Below are positions 13,128-26,700 of a stretch of 64,000 nt of DNA, piece by piece. Source of the stretch: Cyclospora cayetanensis (taxonomy: Eukaryota; Apicomplexa; Conoidasida; Eucoccidiorida; Eimeriidae); assembly GCF_002999335.1 (NCBI RefSeq), contig NW_020312392.1, positions 124,001 through 188,000 on the forward strand. Direction: 5' to 3'. The notes under the pieces were generated by a model. It made no database searches and had not been told where the DNA came from. It saw only the letters and a program-made list of their open reading frames with translations. The position numbers were made by a program, and so were the translations under genes. Each line of letters begins with the position of its first letter. Positions within the stretch are counted from its first letter, which is position 1.

Positions 13128-16100
13128 ATGCCAGTGACTTCGGAGGAGGCAGCGCGGCTGCTCGAAAGCCTGAAGGCGGGAGGGGCTTCCCTGGAGCAGC
13201 TGCAGGGCCTGTTGGAATCGTTGAAGGTTAACCTTCCCGCTGGTAGCAGCAGCAGCAATCCCAGCAGGAGTGGAAATCAGGGGGCAGCAGGAGCAGGCGT
13301 GGCGGACGGAGCGACCGAGGAGGTAGCTCACGAGGATGAAGAGGATGATGCTTCGAGCAGTCTAGCCGCATCGGCGCTAGCTCCCTCGAACGCCGTGCCC
13401 GTCTCTGACATGGGCAGGAATACTGTCAACTCGCAGCTTGCAGCCTCGGCAGAAGCCAGCAGCAGTGATGCTGCAGCAGCGGGGCGAGCACATCTAGACA
13501 GGGTGGATGGCGGCTCCCATTTGCTGATCCAAAGGGCAGAGCCAGACGCTTCTCCTCTTGTTTCTGCGAAGTCATGGTGTGTTTGTCTACCTTGCTGCCC
13601 CGCAAACGTCCCTCCCGCAAACAGGATTGTGCCTCTTTTTTCTCGAGTCTTTTGAACGCCAAAAGGCAGCACGTTAACAGCGCCTGCCTGTATCGTCCTT
13701 GCTGATGATACTTGCTTTCACCACTGAATGCTCAGACAGCGCGTAGGCAGCATTCCTAGGTCGATGCCACAGTCCGTGCGGTAGACAGAGTGCATGCACG
13801 CCTTCTGCGCACAAACAGCCGCCTCTCTTCTCCTCAGCGGGTTTGCTGTGGACCGCTTTTCTAAGGATGTGCGGGAGAGCAAGGGCTTCTGCCGCGTGCT
13901 GCATTGCTGCGTTGGCGCTTTGCCGCAGGACGGACTTAAAACTGTCGAAAGAACTGCTGCTGGCAGTCGAGGCTCTAGGCTTCAAGGCGCCCTCCAAGAT
14001 ACAAGCGGCTGCGCTGCCCCTGGTGCTCAATCACAGGGAGAACCTCATTGCTCAGGTATAGCCCACTTCTTCCGCGTGCGTCTATGCGTTTAAGGGTCAG
14101 GGAACTACAGGCTTTGGGGAGCCTTGCATGCGCCGGCATCCCGCCTCTGGAAGTGCGTTCAGACATTGATTTTTGCCCGCCTTCACATCAGTGCAGACGG
14201 AGGGTGCGTAAACTGAGAGCCTCTGAGCGGTTCCTCAAGCCGCCTGCCTATGTGGCTGTCTACTGGAACTATGGGGATGTTTCGGCACCCCGGAGTGTGT
14301 GTACATGTGCCCGCACGCATATATATTCACAAGAATATGTGAATCAGTCTACAAATAGACGTCCAGAATCTGAATGCAGGCGTGCATGCGTGCGTGTCGG
14401 GGTAATAACATCAATTGAGGGGAAATGGAGGCGTCAGTCTTTTATTCTGAAAGCGCAGGGGCCACTGCTGTCGCTTGCGCTGTGAGTAGCTGTGCATCTG
14501 TTTTGCGGCTTAACTGGCGGCTGCATGGCAACTTGTGTCTGTCTTCTTGCGTGAGTCCTTTGCCTGCGGGTGGTATGCGGAATGCATCAGCCTTCGTGCA
14601 TGCATCAACACGAAAAAATTTCGGCTGTTTCTGAGCCTCTGCGTCTGACGCAAGCTGACGTTTCCTGCACAGTTTCTCAGTTCGACTGCCACGCGTCTCC
14701 GTGGTGTTACTTCGTCTGCCCCCCATAGGTCCTGCCTGCCCTTGTCTTTCTTTCCCTCCGGCTGCTGGATTTGCTTTAGGCCCAAAACGGCAGCGGCAAA
14801 ACGGCCACCTTCGCTCTCTCGATGCTCTTTTGCGCCAACCCCGACATCCCGCAGCCACAGGTAATGCTGCAAATGCTGCTGCTGTTGCTGTTGCTGCGAG
14901 GGCTGTTGCTGTTGCTGCAAATGCTGCTGCTGCTGTTGCTGCAAATGCTGCTGCTGCTGTTGCTGCAAATGCTGCTGTTACTGTTGCTGCAAATGCTGCT
15001 GCTGCTGTTGCAGCAAATGCTGCTGCCGCTGTTGCTGCGAGGGCTGTTGCGAACGTTTCGTCTTTTTTCTTGTGCGCTTTCGGTGCGCCTCGCCGTTTTG
15101 CGGCAGTGCCGTCTTGGTGCGGGTTGCGTGCGGCTGGTGTGGGCTTCTGTTGGTGCCTCTTTTTTTCGTCTGTTCGCGTGGTGGCGCAGCTGGCCTTTCG
15201 TCGTTACTGCCCGTTTCCTTGTGTGTGCATCATCTGCGCATCAAAGGCGCTCTGCCTCTGCCCTACCCGCGAGCTAGCGCAGCAGACAGTCTTCGTGCTG
15301 AAGAGCTTAGCTCGTTTCACGAGGTTGCAAATTTTCCTGGCCGTCCCGCAGTCACGCCCCGGTAAAGACGCTGCTGCTGCTGCTGCTGCGTGGTACTATC
15401 TTTGCAGTTGTTATTAAGGCTTCTTTTGGGGTGCTGGCGCCGCTGAGGTGTGCGCTGTCGCATTCGCATCGGCCTTTTTTTCGAGGTGTTCCTGCAGGCG
15501 TCAGCGAATTCCCCGATGGTGCGACAGCGGATGAGAGCAGCCTTTTTTCGCCGAACGCGGAGGGCAGAGAAGTTGTATTCAGCTCGAATACCTCCCCAGA
15601 CGTACGGCAGCAAATCGTTGTCGGCACACCAGGTACGGTACGGTATGCTGCTGCTGCTGCTTCTGCTTGTCCTTTTGCTTCTTTCATGGTGAACAGAGAG
15701 CCGCAGGGGAGACGCTTCTGCCACTGCTCTGAGAGCCTCTCAGGTCTGCCTAGAGCCTCTGCTTCAGCAGCCTTTCTGGCTGCATCCATGGCTCTGGACC
15801 CCTCAGACGCCAGACGTATAGTGCTGCGGCTGTCGAAGAAGCCTGATTGTGCCATGCTACGGGGGATTGGTGCTCTGCCCGCTGATTTCAGGGAGGCTGC
15901 AGTTGCGTGTGTTTTCTCGGTGATTGTTTGCGCATCAACATCCAGGAAAGTCGATGGAACTGTTGAAGAAGCGGCGCTTCCCCGCGAGCATGGTGCGGAT
16001 GTTCGTTCTTGATGAGGCGGACGAACTCATCAACTTCGCGAACAACATGGCCCCGCAGGTGCTGCTTTTGCACTTGAAGCGGTGTAGCTGCTGCGGCTGC

Positions 16101-17784
16101 TGGCATGCCGGAGTTGGCAAGGCTTTTATGGCACGGGGGAAGCGCGCGAATGATTTTTTGTTGGCAGGACCATCTGGCGCCTGGCGGCTGCAACGGCAGC
16201 AGCGCGGTCAGTGGTGTGTTTGCATGCTTCTCCGTCGAACGTGTCTGCCCTACCCCTTTGCCTGCAGGTGCAGCAGATTCGCCGCTTCCTGCCCAACGAC
16301 CTTCAAATTCTGCTTTTCTCCGCGACGTACTCCGACACCGTCCGCCAGTTTGCCGAGAAGCTCATTCCTCGCGCCAACAAAATCACGGTATGCAAAGGAC
16401 CCCGCATGTGTGTGCTCTAGCTGTGGCGCCAGCAGCGACGTTCCCTGCTTAGACTCGCCGCGCGTGCAGCACCTGCGAAGATCGGCCGACCTGTGCGTAG
16501 GATGTGTGGCGGAGGGCGTCTTCTTGTGTGGGTTTTTGCGAAAAGCGGTCCGCGTTTCACCCTGCTGGATCTGTGTATGTACAGCTGAAGAGGGAGGAGC
16601 TAACGCTCTCGTGCATCCAGCAGTTCTACATGGTGGCAGACCCCCGCCTGCCGCCTCCAGAGGCACCGGGAGGCCCCCCTGGAGGAGACCCCCTCGAGTT
16701 AGAGGCCCCGTCGTACTTGATGCTTCCGCAGCATCTGCAGCGCCCTGGTGCTCCCGTGGACAGGGAGCTCGTGATGCGAGTGTTCAAACACAAGTATGAG
16801 CACCTCAAGACCCTCTACGGTGCGCTCGCTGTCGGCCAAAGCGTCATCTTTGTCAACAGTAGACGGCTCGCCTTCTTCCTGGCGCTCAAGCTTCAGAAGG
16901 AGCTCTCGTTCTCCGTTTCTCTAATCTGCGGTAAGACAGAACCTCGGACGGGCGGGTCGCCCTAAACGAGGAAGGCCTGAGAGACGGGGGCGAAGCCACA
17001 GAGGAGGACGAGAGCGCTCGATCACATTGCCTGCGCCATTGATCCTCCGAGTGCTCCGCCTTCTCTGTCCGTTGGCTGGCATCTCTTTTGTCCGTTCCTC
17101 TGTCGATCGGTGTGCTGTCGTGTGGGGGCAGCAACGCCTCTCGTCGTTCGCACGCTTACTGTGGGGGGCGACACCTCACCGCTTGGCCTGTATCCCTCAG
17201 GTTGTCACTTCCCCTCCTTTCTGTGCATGTCTGGCCGCCTGCGTCTCTGCGCAGGGTCTCAGGCGCAGGGCCCCGAGAAGCTGTCCATTGAAATTCGAGA
17301 CAGGATAATGAAAGAATTCAGAAGGGGGGAGACAAAGGTTTTGATATGCACGGACGTCCTTTCGCGAGGCATAGACGTGCCACAGGTCACTCTGGTAGTC
17401 AACTTTGACCTTCCGATTTACTACACAGGCCGGGGCCGAGGGCCTCAGCCGGACGTCGCGGGGGGCCCTGGGGTGCCTTTCGGGGGGCCCCCTGGCTTCG
17501 AGGAATCCTGGGAGGGGCAGCACGTGGACCGGAGGGGGCAAAGGATCGTCCCCTCCGGAATAGATTTTCCCGATGGTGTCTGCGTCAACTTCGAGACCTA
17601 CTTGCACAGGATCGGTCGCACAGGGCGTTTCGGGTTGCGCGGCATTGCAGTGAATTTGGTGTGCCCCGAGGAAATGTTTTTGTTGGACCAAATAAGGTCC
17701 TTCTACAAGTGCCGGATAGATGAGCTCTCGTCCGACACTGAGGCCATCGAGGCCATTATTCGCAACCTTAGGACTGAAGGATGA
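13128..17784 (+). CDS. DBP5: DEAD-box ATP-dependent RNA helicase, DDX19/Dbp5 family
   Basis: Nine exons join in phase: 13128-13576, 13929-14055, 14780-14860, 15247-15361, 15498-15637, 15951-16058, 16268-16387, 16585-16930, 17255-17784, giving 671 residues. The N-terminal ~150 residues are acidic and Ser/Ala-rich. The family hallmark start (SAKSWTDLKL), Q motif (GFKAPSKIQ), motif I (AQNGSGKT), PTRELA, TPGT, DEAD (FVLDEADELI), SAT (LLFSAT), LKREELTL, the RecA2 motifs (TDVLSRGIDV, NFDLP) and HRIGRTGRFG are all present in order. The run from NKIT into LKREELTL matches DDX19 rather than other DEAD helicases. Family members remodel mRNP at the nuclear pore during mRNA export. Odd points: a Gly/Pro-rich insert of about 50 residues between NFDLP and the HRIGRTG motif, and another (PPPEAPGGPPGGDP) early in RecA2. 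The exon 5/6 joint has an alternative (15632 to 15946) that would lose the Thr of TPGT; I prefer the listed joint. Confidence 0.93.
14921..15040 (+). repeat. 24-bp minisatellite, five units, inside a helicase intron
   Basis: Five tandem units of 24 bases, each beginning ATG CTG CTG and ending CTG CAA with few substitutions, start at 14921, 14945, 14969, 14993 and 15017. A related block with GCGAGGGCTGTTGCTG flanks the array on both sides. The array lies between helicase exons 3 and 4, so these CTG triplets are not translated in the gene. Confidence 0.88.
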
Positions 17785-20043
17785 CGCCTCCTTCGCCCTG
17801 CATGCACCCTTTTCTCGTCGAACTCCCCAGGTGCTGTCTCACGCCTCATCTCACGCTGTCGCCTTCGGTCTCAGGGGCTCGCCGAAGGAGAACGACGGAG
17901 GTCAAGATTGATTGAGCCAACAAAAGAACGGTGTGCTTTTGTTTTGGAATTGTGAATGGAGCAATTGCCTTCCGGAAACGCAGACTTTCAAGGGGCCCCT
18001 CACCCCGCTTCTCCGGGGTTGCTGGCTTTTGCGTTTGCGTTTGCGATGCCTTTGGGACCGCAGCAACGCCATATGTTGTTAGGGGGAGGGACATAGAGAC
18101 GACTTGGGGACAGGTAAGGGAAGGATTTGAGATGCTGAGCAGAGGATAAGATAGAGTCTCAATTTTCAACACTTCCCAGCCTTTTCTGACCCAAACGCTC
18201 GCTTTGACTCAACCTTAAAAAGAAAGCAAGCTCACTGTTCTTAACCAGCGTTCATAACTACAGTGACGTACAGCGCCGCCTAGAGGGCGTGAATAGCCAA
18301 TCATTCCGGGAAGTTTAGCGGTAAAAGTTGCAATCCTTCGCAACTATGAAGGATATGTTTCGCTAGGTAGGAATCCCGGGCTAACCCCAAGCTCCAAGCC
18401 ACTAGAGAGTCGCCCTAAGGCTTGAGGTTGCCAATAATGATCTGACGCAGGCGTGCGCCCTCAGGGTAGACTTTGAAGCTTACCATGCACGAGCACTGCT
18501 TAAGTCAACACCCAAATAATCAAAAATAACCGTACGCCGTCAACATCAAAAAACCCTACATTTCCGTATTTCCTCAGCAGTGTATGAAGCACATGTCATC
18601 TGGTGCGCTGGCTTCCTCCTCCTGTGCCTCTTTCTCTGTCTTTTCTTGTTCCTCTGGCATGACCTCTGTGTCCGTTTCAGTGCCTGTCGTTCGTATAAAA
18701 GGTTGACAACAACAGACACACAAGCAATTGCCCACGCTGCATCGTCGCAAATGCAGTAGCTGCTCTTCTCCAGGAGCTATGCAGGCGTTGCGTAGCAGCT
18801 ATCGTCGTGCATTCTACGTTGTGGATTGACTCGTGGGGTTGCCAGAGAGTCTCTTAGGGTCTGCTGCAAAGATTTTTCTTACGGTCGACCCCTTTTGGGG
18901 ATAATTGAGACCAACCACGCCTTGCCGCAGCTGTAGCTATCAACCGCCGGTACCTGCACAGCCACTCCCATAAAACCACACCAAACGAAATAAGCAATTA
19001 TGAAGCAAGTCCCTATCTGTATGCAGCTTAAGGAGGCACTCTGCACTCAGCATACTATGCAAAGCTCCTTACTTTACTTTGGCCTTACTCGGTATGTGAC
19101 CCAAATATCTGCGAACAGAGAGGCAGTTTCAAAAAAGGGTTACAAGCTGGCGTATATAAGGAAACGCATCTCGAGGCACTGGGAGAAGCAGCAAGCAGGA
19201 AGAGCCAAGAACGGACCAGGGGTTTTGTCCCCTTGGTTTCTTCCTTCGAACGAGCAAATCTGTTGGGTGCATGCGAACTTGTTTTGAAAACTAATGCTGA
19301 GAAGTTCCATGCAATTGTTATACGAGGCTGCAGCCATCAAAGCTTACAATCCCAATACTAAGGAACATACGCGCCAGTGCTACCTGGCACTGACTATGTC
19401 TCTTCACCCAAAAATTGGACTGTCGGTCACACCTAGCCCGTCAAAGTGGCTTCTAGCATTAAACCCTCTCCTGTTTGACTGTTACGTCGGTTTAGCCATA
19501 CTTGAGACTCTCCACAACGGTTGTGCCTCCCGGCTTGAGAACACTGCTAAGCAGGCAGTTCTTTCCTTCTTCTCCAAGGACCCCAGCAGGGGAGGGTGAA
19601 TGAGGTGAGCTAACGGTGGAGGTATCCAAGGCGGACTTTTGGCCCTCTGCATCCCCGGAAGTATTCGTGCCGGAGTCAAACTTCCCTAGCAGCAATCTTC
19701 CCGCCAAACCCCAACCAACGACACAAATGTCCGCTGTCTTTTGAAGGCTGAAGCGTTAACGCACTCATGGGGGCTGCACAGCACTGGGGGCTTCTTGACA
19801 AAAGGATGGCCACTGGAACTCCTTTGCCAGCACTGGCTGTCTCACCGTCTATTGCTTGCGATTTCCTCGAGTGGACCCAAGACAATAGAGACAGTCACAC
19901 CGTTCCAGCCTACGCGCAATGCGCATGTGCACGTCACCAGCTTTGCGTGCGTGAGGCCAAGTGGGCACTAAGCCGCTTGTTTGGAAGAACCAACATTGCA
20001 GCAGTGATGTTCGCTTAAGGAGAAGGCTAGTGGAGAACAAGAA

Positions 20044-20505
20044 CTAAAGCTTTTGAGATATACTTGCAAGTCTGATCAGCGTAGGACGTCCCCAGCATGG
20101 TGTACCTGTGGTAGCCCCTTGTGGGGACTCGGAGGTGGACCTGACTTCTCCTGTAGGTGACTGTTCTAGGTCCCTTTTGCAGCTTGTATCTACTACTGCA
20201 CTACCACCACCCGTGTTGCTGTTGCTGGCATTTGCACATGGGCTCCAGCCACCCTCAGCTTTACCCCTGTTGGGCAAAGTGCCGTTTGTAGGACATGCAG
20301 GAGTGCAGCGAGCAGTGCTCTCGGGTTCAGAGCTACCATTACAGTCGCTGCCACAGGTCTTGCTGTTTTGGTGGCTGGAATCGCTGACTTCTGTTTCGTT
20401 CGCAACTGTCATATGAGCCTGTTGGCTTTCTGCCGCCTCAGCCCTCTTCACGTGACCCCCCAGCGCCATCTCCACAAGGGAGGGATACGGAAATCTGTGG
20501 CCCAA
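20044..20505 (-). CDS. Unassigned 153-codon open frame
   Basis: This frame is Ser/Thr/Cys/Gly-rich without a recognised domain. Its first codon is TTG; the first ATG gives MALGGHVKRAEAAES about 12 codons later, so either start is uncertain. It lies on the same strand and downstream of the tentative retroelement remains, and could be a polyprotein tail, an exon of an unrecognised gene, or chance. Confidence 0.15.
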   Translation of the reverse strand: MGHRFPYPSLVEMALGGHVKRAEAAESQQAHMTVANETEVSDSSHQNSKTCGSDCNGSSEPESTARCTPACPTNGTLPNRGKAEGGWSPCANASNSNTGGGSAVVDTSCKRDLEQSPTGEVRSTSESPQGATTGTPCWGRPTLIRLASISQKL

Positions 20506-21367
20506 GACACCAGCCGAGACTTAGTGTCCAGTTTTCATTGTGAAAACAAAGCGGTACAATCCATGAAAAAGAGACACAGGCGCATCTCAAGCCCCGAGAC
20601 CAATAAGACGATAAATCTTCACAATCGTAGTAGGATGTTAGTTAGCAAGCACGGGTACCTGTCCGTTTCAGTTGTCGCAGGCGGAACCGTCAGAGTCTAT
20701 GCAGCACACACGACAACAAAATTCCAACGGCTTAGTCCAACGCCTCAGCCGCTAGAGCAAGCGTTGCCACTTCAGCCGTTTAAGTAATGCACCCACGTAC
20801 ACGAATCCCGCAAGTAAACGTTTAGTTCTCGACTCTCGTGTCGACACACCCATATCTGCTCCTCAAGGTGTAACTCATGCTGTTCAAAATATTATGTAAA
20901 AGGCTATTCGGCAGGAGTGCACATCTTCTCACACAGAAAATTCAGGGGATCCTTTTGAGAATACTAAAGAATTCTTGCACACACCTACACAACTAGAGCA
21001 GCTGTAAAGCGTGTTAACTTATGAATGTACAATTTTGAGCAGCTTAACGGTTTGTGGGTGGTTTGTCAATCTTCTGCATTCTCAAGGCCTCAGCTTTCTA
21101 TGCGTTTGATAAAAACTGCTTACTTTTCCCCGCAGCACTTGGAAGAGTGCAGCAGTTAAATTGAACTCGGATACTTCTTGGGTGTTCTGGCATCGCAGTC
21201 CCACAGCCCGTATAAATCCCATGGCCACATGTCGACCCACATATATTCACATTATAAACCCCACATAAGTTTCATCTGGGCCTAGAAATAGCAATAGACT
21301 TGGGCTGATGTGAATATAGAGGCAGGAGCATGCGCACAACGCTAGTCCGGGACTATATAGCCGGGGC

Positions 21368-23711
21368 TCAACAGGGCGCTGCGCTAGTTTCCACAGAAAA
21401 TCCCGCTAAATGATGTAGATGTTGTTCTAATAGACCGCTGCTACAACGGGGCAAAAAGGCACTGAAGTAGCGGATGCGGCGTGCTATGTCCTCACGTACA
21501 TGTCGCTGTTGTTGGCTCACAGTACGAAAAGCCTCTTCCTTGAATGGAGCATCTACTGCAATCCCTGTAAACATCTGACATCCTGATGCACGTGATATCG
21601 GGATGGAGTTTGTAATATCATATGCTGCATTCACCACGCATACTGCTATTGCCAGATGTTTGTCCACTCAGCATCATTGTCTCTTAAGTGTCTTTTAGCA
21701 AAGGTGGTGCCGAGCCATCACCACCTGATTGAAGACCGCAATAGGGACGATGTCCATGAATTACTCGATCTAAAATCGCTAAGCCTAGACCATAAGCCCG
21801 AAACCCTAATTGCTACAGTCGCTGCTTGAACACTCCGAAGTTCTCTTGCTGGTCCTAGTGTAGGTAGACCCATAATGGCATATTGTGGTGAGGCTTTAGT
21901 GCTGTTATGACGCTGCTAATGTTTTGGTTTAGAAGCAAGAATAATCGGGTGAATGCATTGGTAATGCAGAAAGTAAGATGCATTAATTGCTGTGGAGCGG
22001 TTACGCTGAAGCCTAAGGGAAGAACACTGACCCAGAGTGTAGAAGGGGCCGCTGACCACATCAGCCCAGAAGCCCCGTACTCCGACAGTCGCGGCAGACT
22101 TCTTCTGCAGCACGATAGCACCAGTAGCAGAGCCACCAGCACTTTCTAAGGAACTGACCGAGATATGGGTCACTCAGCCCGTTCTAGTAAGGCAAGGGTC
22201 ATGCATTTATCTGAAACAGTTGCGTCTACCTTGTTCCTTAAACCTTTATCCCAAGGCGCAAGCCTGTTGCCATTAGGAAGCTGGAATCCGCTCACGTGTC
22301 GTCCTTTGATGTAGGCTGCCAGCGTTCTGTTCGGTTCTAGACGAGGAGCTGAACCCAGATCAAAGGCCTGGCCTGTGCACAGGTTTCACTCAGAGCCCTG
22401 GATACTTGATAAGAAGCTATTTGATTAAACGAGAAGCAAGCACAGCTAATGTCAATAACGTACAGCGGACTTAATGGGCATGCAAGCAAATTATGCGAGA
22501 TCTATTTATAGGAAAGCCCTTTAATGGCCAGTGCCTCCACGTGGAATCCTTCTGAGAGTCTATAGTGCTCTTACACCATTGAGGGACCGTACCAGTCATT
22601 GCGAATCTCTTGTACTGCCGCCAGTGCACTAGCGGGGCCTGATATGTATCCACAATGTGTTTTGCTGAAGGCCGTCATGGACCAAGACTTTACATGACAA
22701 GCTAAACCCAAGCAGGTCTTAGACTACTGTTAGAACAGACTACTGGCAGAGTGATCAGTGCAACCCCCTCGCCTTGATAAGACCAAAGAACCAGCTGAAG
22801 CCTAGACACGTAAAGCACCATCGAGAAGCAACACGGCTGGCAGCAGGAGCAAGGAAATGTTGCAATGCCGTACAAAGGGCTGGATGTGGTTTTGGTAATT
22901 CCAATCCATCAGGTTGGCTCGATAGTCGAAGCGGTCTCCGTAGTAATACCGTAGCCGCTGGTCTCTGAGGCCTTCCGTGTCAAAGGGAACAGCTCGCCGC
23001 CATCCCCGCAGTACGACTGAAATTCACGGTGACAGCACTCGGCAGCAGGGGGCGCCCGTTAAGTACCAAGAGACCAAAACAGAGTCAACGAAGTGGTAAG
23101 AATGGTTCGGCTTCCTAGGCCACCGGCAGCTCTAATGTCGGGATTTTAAGACTCCAAGAAGCCCCAAAAAAGGAAGCGGTATTCTTTGTTCGGGCTTGTG
23201 CTGTAGGTAGGAATAGGCTCTCAGTGTAAAGTGGAGCTTCAATTGACAGACCTAGCAGCTGGTCCCGATTACGATGCTTTGTCAACGACAAGTTCACCAA
23301 CCTGCTTAGGCCAGGCAGCTCTTCCCCACACACGAAGCTGCGAAAGCACGGGAAGTCCAAGACGTTGCCTTGCGGAGTGTGTGCATGTTAGGCCCGACTC
23401 GACACACCACAGCCTATCACGTGCTGACGATTCCTACGAGCTAATAAAGTGTACGACTTATCAATTGCCATGTACCCTAGCAGGAGGTTGTAAGCTTTAG
23501 CTAGTTTAAGTGCAGATGTCGATACGGACTCCTCAAGTTGCACTGAAGCGCGGTGTATATACGCAGAAGTTTGCTCCCTGACAAACGCGTTACCATATAC
23601 CTCCAGATACAATTGAACTCTCTCTGCATCACCAAGCAGGAGCAAAAAAATACACCATGCCACGGTAGACAAAGACTCAAGTAGAAGCACGCAGACCGCC
23701 ATTTTTTTCAC
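21368..23711 (-). mobile_element. Possible decayed Ty3/gypsy-like retroelement
   Basis: Three minus-strand frames lie in the order expected for a Ty3/gypsy polyprotein. Frame 23711-23388 has a run (AYIHRASVQL) that could be a ruined protease LIDTGAS box followed by NLLLGYMAID, like the protease end. Frame 22142-21855 has VLPLGFSVTAPQQLMHLTF, similar to the reverse transcriptase MPFGLxNAPxxFxxLMN block. Frame 21667-21368 has VNAAYDITNSIPISRASG followed by FTG, reminiscent of the end of an integrase core (AYNxSxHxSTGxxPFxxxYG). Spacing is too short between the last two for an intact element and no catalytic residues are seen, so any element has been deleted and mutated. These are short, weak matches made by eye. 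Confidence 0.22.
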
Positions 23712-26700
23712 GGGATAGCCTAACCAACTGATCCATCAGGGGCTCCCGTGTGACGTTACACAAGCATACTGACCTCTGACCGAGAGCTCCTCGTCGGTAA
23801 GGATGAACAAAAGCAGAAGGGCTCGAGCAGCAGCCTCAGCTGTCTCCTCCACCAAAATAAAGTGCACCTGTAGCATACGAAGGATGAATAGGGAGAAGTG
23901 CGAATCACAGTCATTTCAATAGTCCAATGAATATAACAGGCTATTTCCGGACGACCCACTCTAGTTCTCTATCCCATAGTATATCGGAATCTTCCTTCTG
24001 ATTTCTGTATTGATTTGTATGCATGCCGGGGTGTCTTCCATGTCTGTGCTGCTCTGCCTCAAACTGTGTTTGGCATCATATCGTCCTATGTTTCAATGAT
24101 TTGTTCGAACATGGTGTCCTTGTGTGTTTCTGCCTCTTTCCATATAATACCTGTTGATTAAGACACTGGGAGGCCCTTGCATGTGCAGTTTTGATTACAT
24201 GGTGGACATCTGCCAACCCCAACATAATGATTGATAATGGGCCTGAATGAGGCGCACGCGCAAGCCCAGTTGCTCGCCTGCAGGCACTTTAAGCTTCGAA
24301 TGTCTGTTTCCATTTTATACACTCCACATATTTAGGGGAGTCCTTCGTAATTTCAGGGCCTACCTATGGATGAATCTGGTGCACGTCGGATGCGGAGCTG
24401 ATCCTGTTTCTGCATTCGCTTTCGCTGCTCGTGCTCCTCCCACTTTGCATCGTGCTGGAGGGGCACATCCGTGAGAAGACTTATTAGATCGATGGCCGGC
24501 GTAAATGCCCAAAACCTCGCGAGGCCTGCCCCGCTGGTCTCCTCCGTCATCTCTGCTGCCTCGTGCCAGCCGTAAGTTACCTGAGCACCTACCTGCGGCG
24601 CACTGTCTCTTAGTATAGGTGCTATTTCACTTGCTCCTCTAAGATCTGGGGCAGCTGATGTGGAAAGGCTCGCCTTTGGCGATAGATACGCAACTCGGTG
24701 CCACCTCTCTGTCCGTAGCCGCTTTTTGCGAGTGTCCCTTATCCCAAGTACTAGAGCTTACTGCCCAGTTTTCGCCAGGAACAAGGAGCGTTTCTCTCAG
24801 AATTGTTTCACTCTCTGTCTTTCCGTGCTTCCGCCGATCTACTCAGTCTCTCGACCTCATTCGCTTTGTAAATGTGCGCGCCCTGCCGCAATTTCTACCA
24901 TGCTGGCAGAATATCTATGCTCTAGCTTACTCCCTTTTTGTACATAAATTTTCCTTACGACTAAATGCTTATGACAGCAGGTAAAGAGACGACGAAGTGA
25001 CCCCTCGAAGCCACGTGTGCGTCCCAACGCGAGCCGGCTACGGGGAAGGAAAAGTGGGGGGAAGCAATTCCCCTGTCTGCTTAAAATTCAAAACAACTTC
25101 TCATTCAAACCCTTGGGGCATTGTGTAATATTTGTCGGCATCTGCACATGATCAAACGGGTGTGCAGGCTGTAGGCTACGGGAGCCAGTCAGTACGGACG
25201 TGGGTGACTCAGCCCCTTTCTTACAAGCGTAGCGGTGCTACATAGAGTCTAAAATTGGCTTGCATGCATATAAAATTTGCAAGCACATAAATGTGAATAA
25301 GCTACCTATCCTGCTACCAAATGGCAACAATTGATTCATTTCGTGTGGACTGGGTCAAGGAAATGTACTGCTGGCGCAGTCCAGGGCCAGACACACGAGG
25401 TACAGCTCTTCACCGCTCCAGTATCGCTTCCGCCGGCCTATCGATTGTAGCCCCGTGCTTCATCTTAAATTGACCGTCGGGATCTGCTAGGGCGGAATGT
25501 CAAAAAAGTAACATTATATCCCTTGTCATCCCGCAGCTAACAAGCGGTTCACCATGTGTCCTCAAGCCCGTGTGCATAAGCTGCTTTGTTCTTCTGGCCT
25601 TTTGCACTATACTTTACTGAATTTCAGAAAGATGCCACTTCCACCGTGCTTGAATATATAGATAAACTGACGCGGCAGGATGCAAGTTTCCTCTGTCAAT
25701 GATTTGACTACAAACCTTCGTTCATAGCGCGTAAACCTGGGAGGGCCCATGACCAGCCACCACAGGCGGCTGATCGAAAATGCCGGTATAGGCGCTATGG
25801 ATAAATTTTTCGACGTAGGTCCCCTCAGTAATCGTTCGCCCATTTATCTGGTGTTACACATGGCCAGGCAGCCCACTGTAACTAGATTTTAGATATTTCA
25901 TGCGTTAGCGTCTTTGTTCCCGCTCTTATCTAGACTACTGTAGCAGGGCATTCAAACGGATTTCTTCTCCTCATGTGGCGCCTCCTACACTCTGTAGCGC
26001 CGGGAAGCAGCATGCCGTCGCAACAAGTAATGTGGAGACGTATGAGGCCTAGGGTCTTCCATTACTTTGTATCTGTGCACAATACTTTTGACTATTGTGC
26101 TCGTTAGTAGCCAGATGTGTTTAGGAGTCCCTAAGGCCACGGCAGCACCAGCCAGCAATCCTAACACACAGGATAAGATTCGGTAGGGGGGCACTGAAAG
26201 AGACATGTGGAGCACTCGCACCTACCACGATTTCTTCACTCTATTAGCGAAGCTGTGTTGCTACCATGGACCTCGTTTGGGCTAGTCGCTTTCACTGTAT
26301 CTGTACGACCGAGGGGCATAAGGAAACCGCCGCGGTATAGTGCAAAGTTTGTCCACTGCTATCATCCACCTCCGAGGCCACGAATAAAGAGACAGACAAG
26401 AGACAGATTTTGATCATGGTTTAGTGCTGCGTTATATGTACACATCGCTCTTGCTCCTTCCGTCGACTCCGACGAAGAGAAATCTCCCACACTACTCCTA
26501 GTTGGCTTCCTTCAGCACGCCGAAATGCGGCTGTATATTTTGTTGTTCAGTCCTTTTGAGAGCTTCCACTTTATCCTGCGACTAAAATATTGGCAAGCCA
26601 ACCCCTGTCTCGCCAAGCTACGCACTCATGTGTACTGCCGAGGTTTTCAGGGTGCTTAGCTACCTTCACCGCAGGACCCCGAATTCCGGAATACACGCCT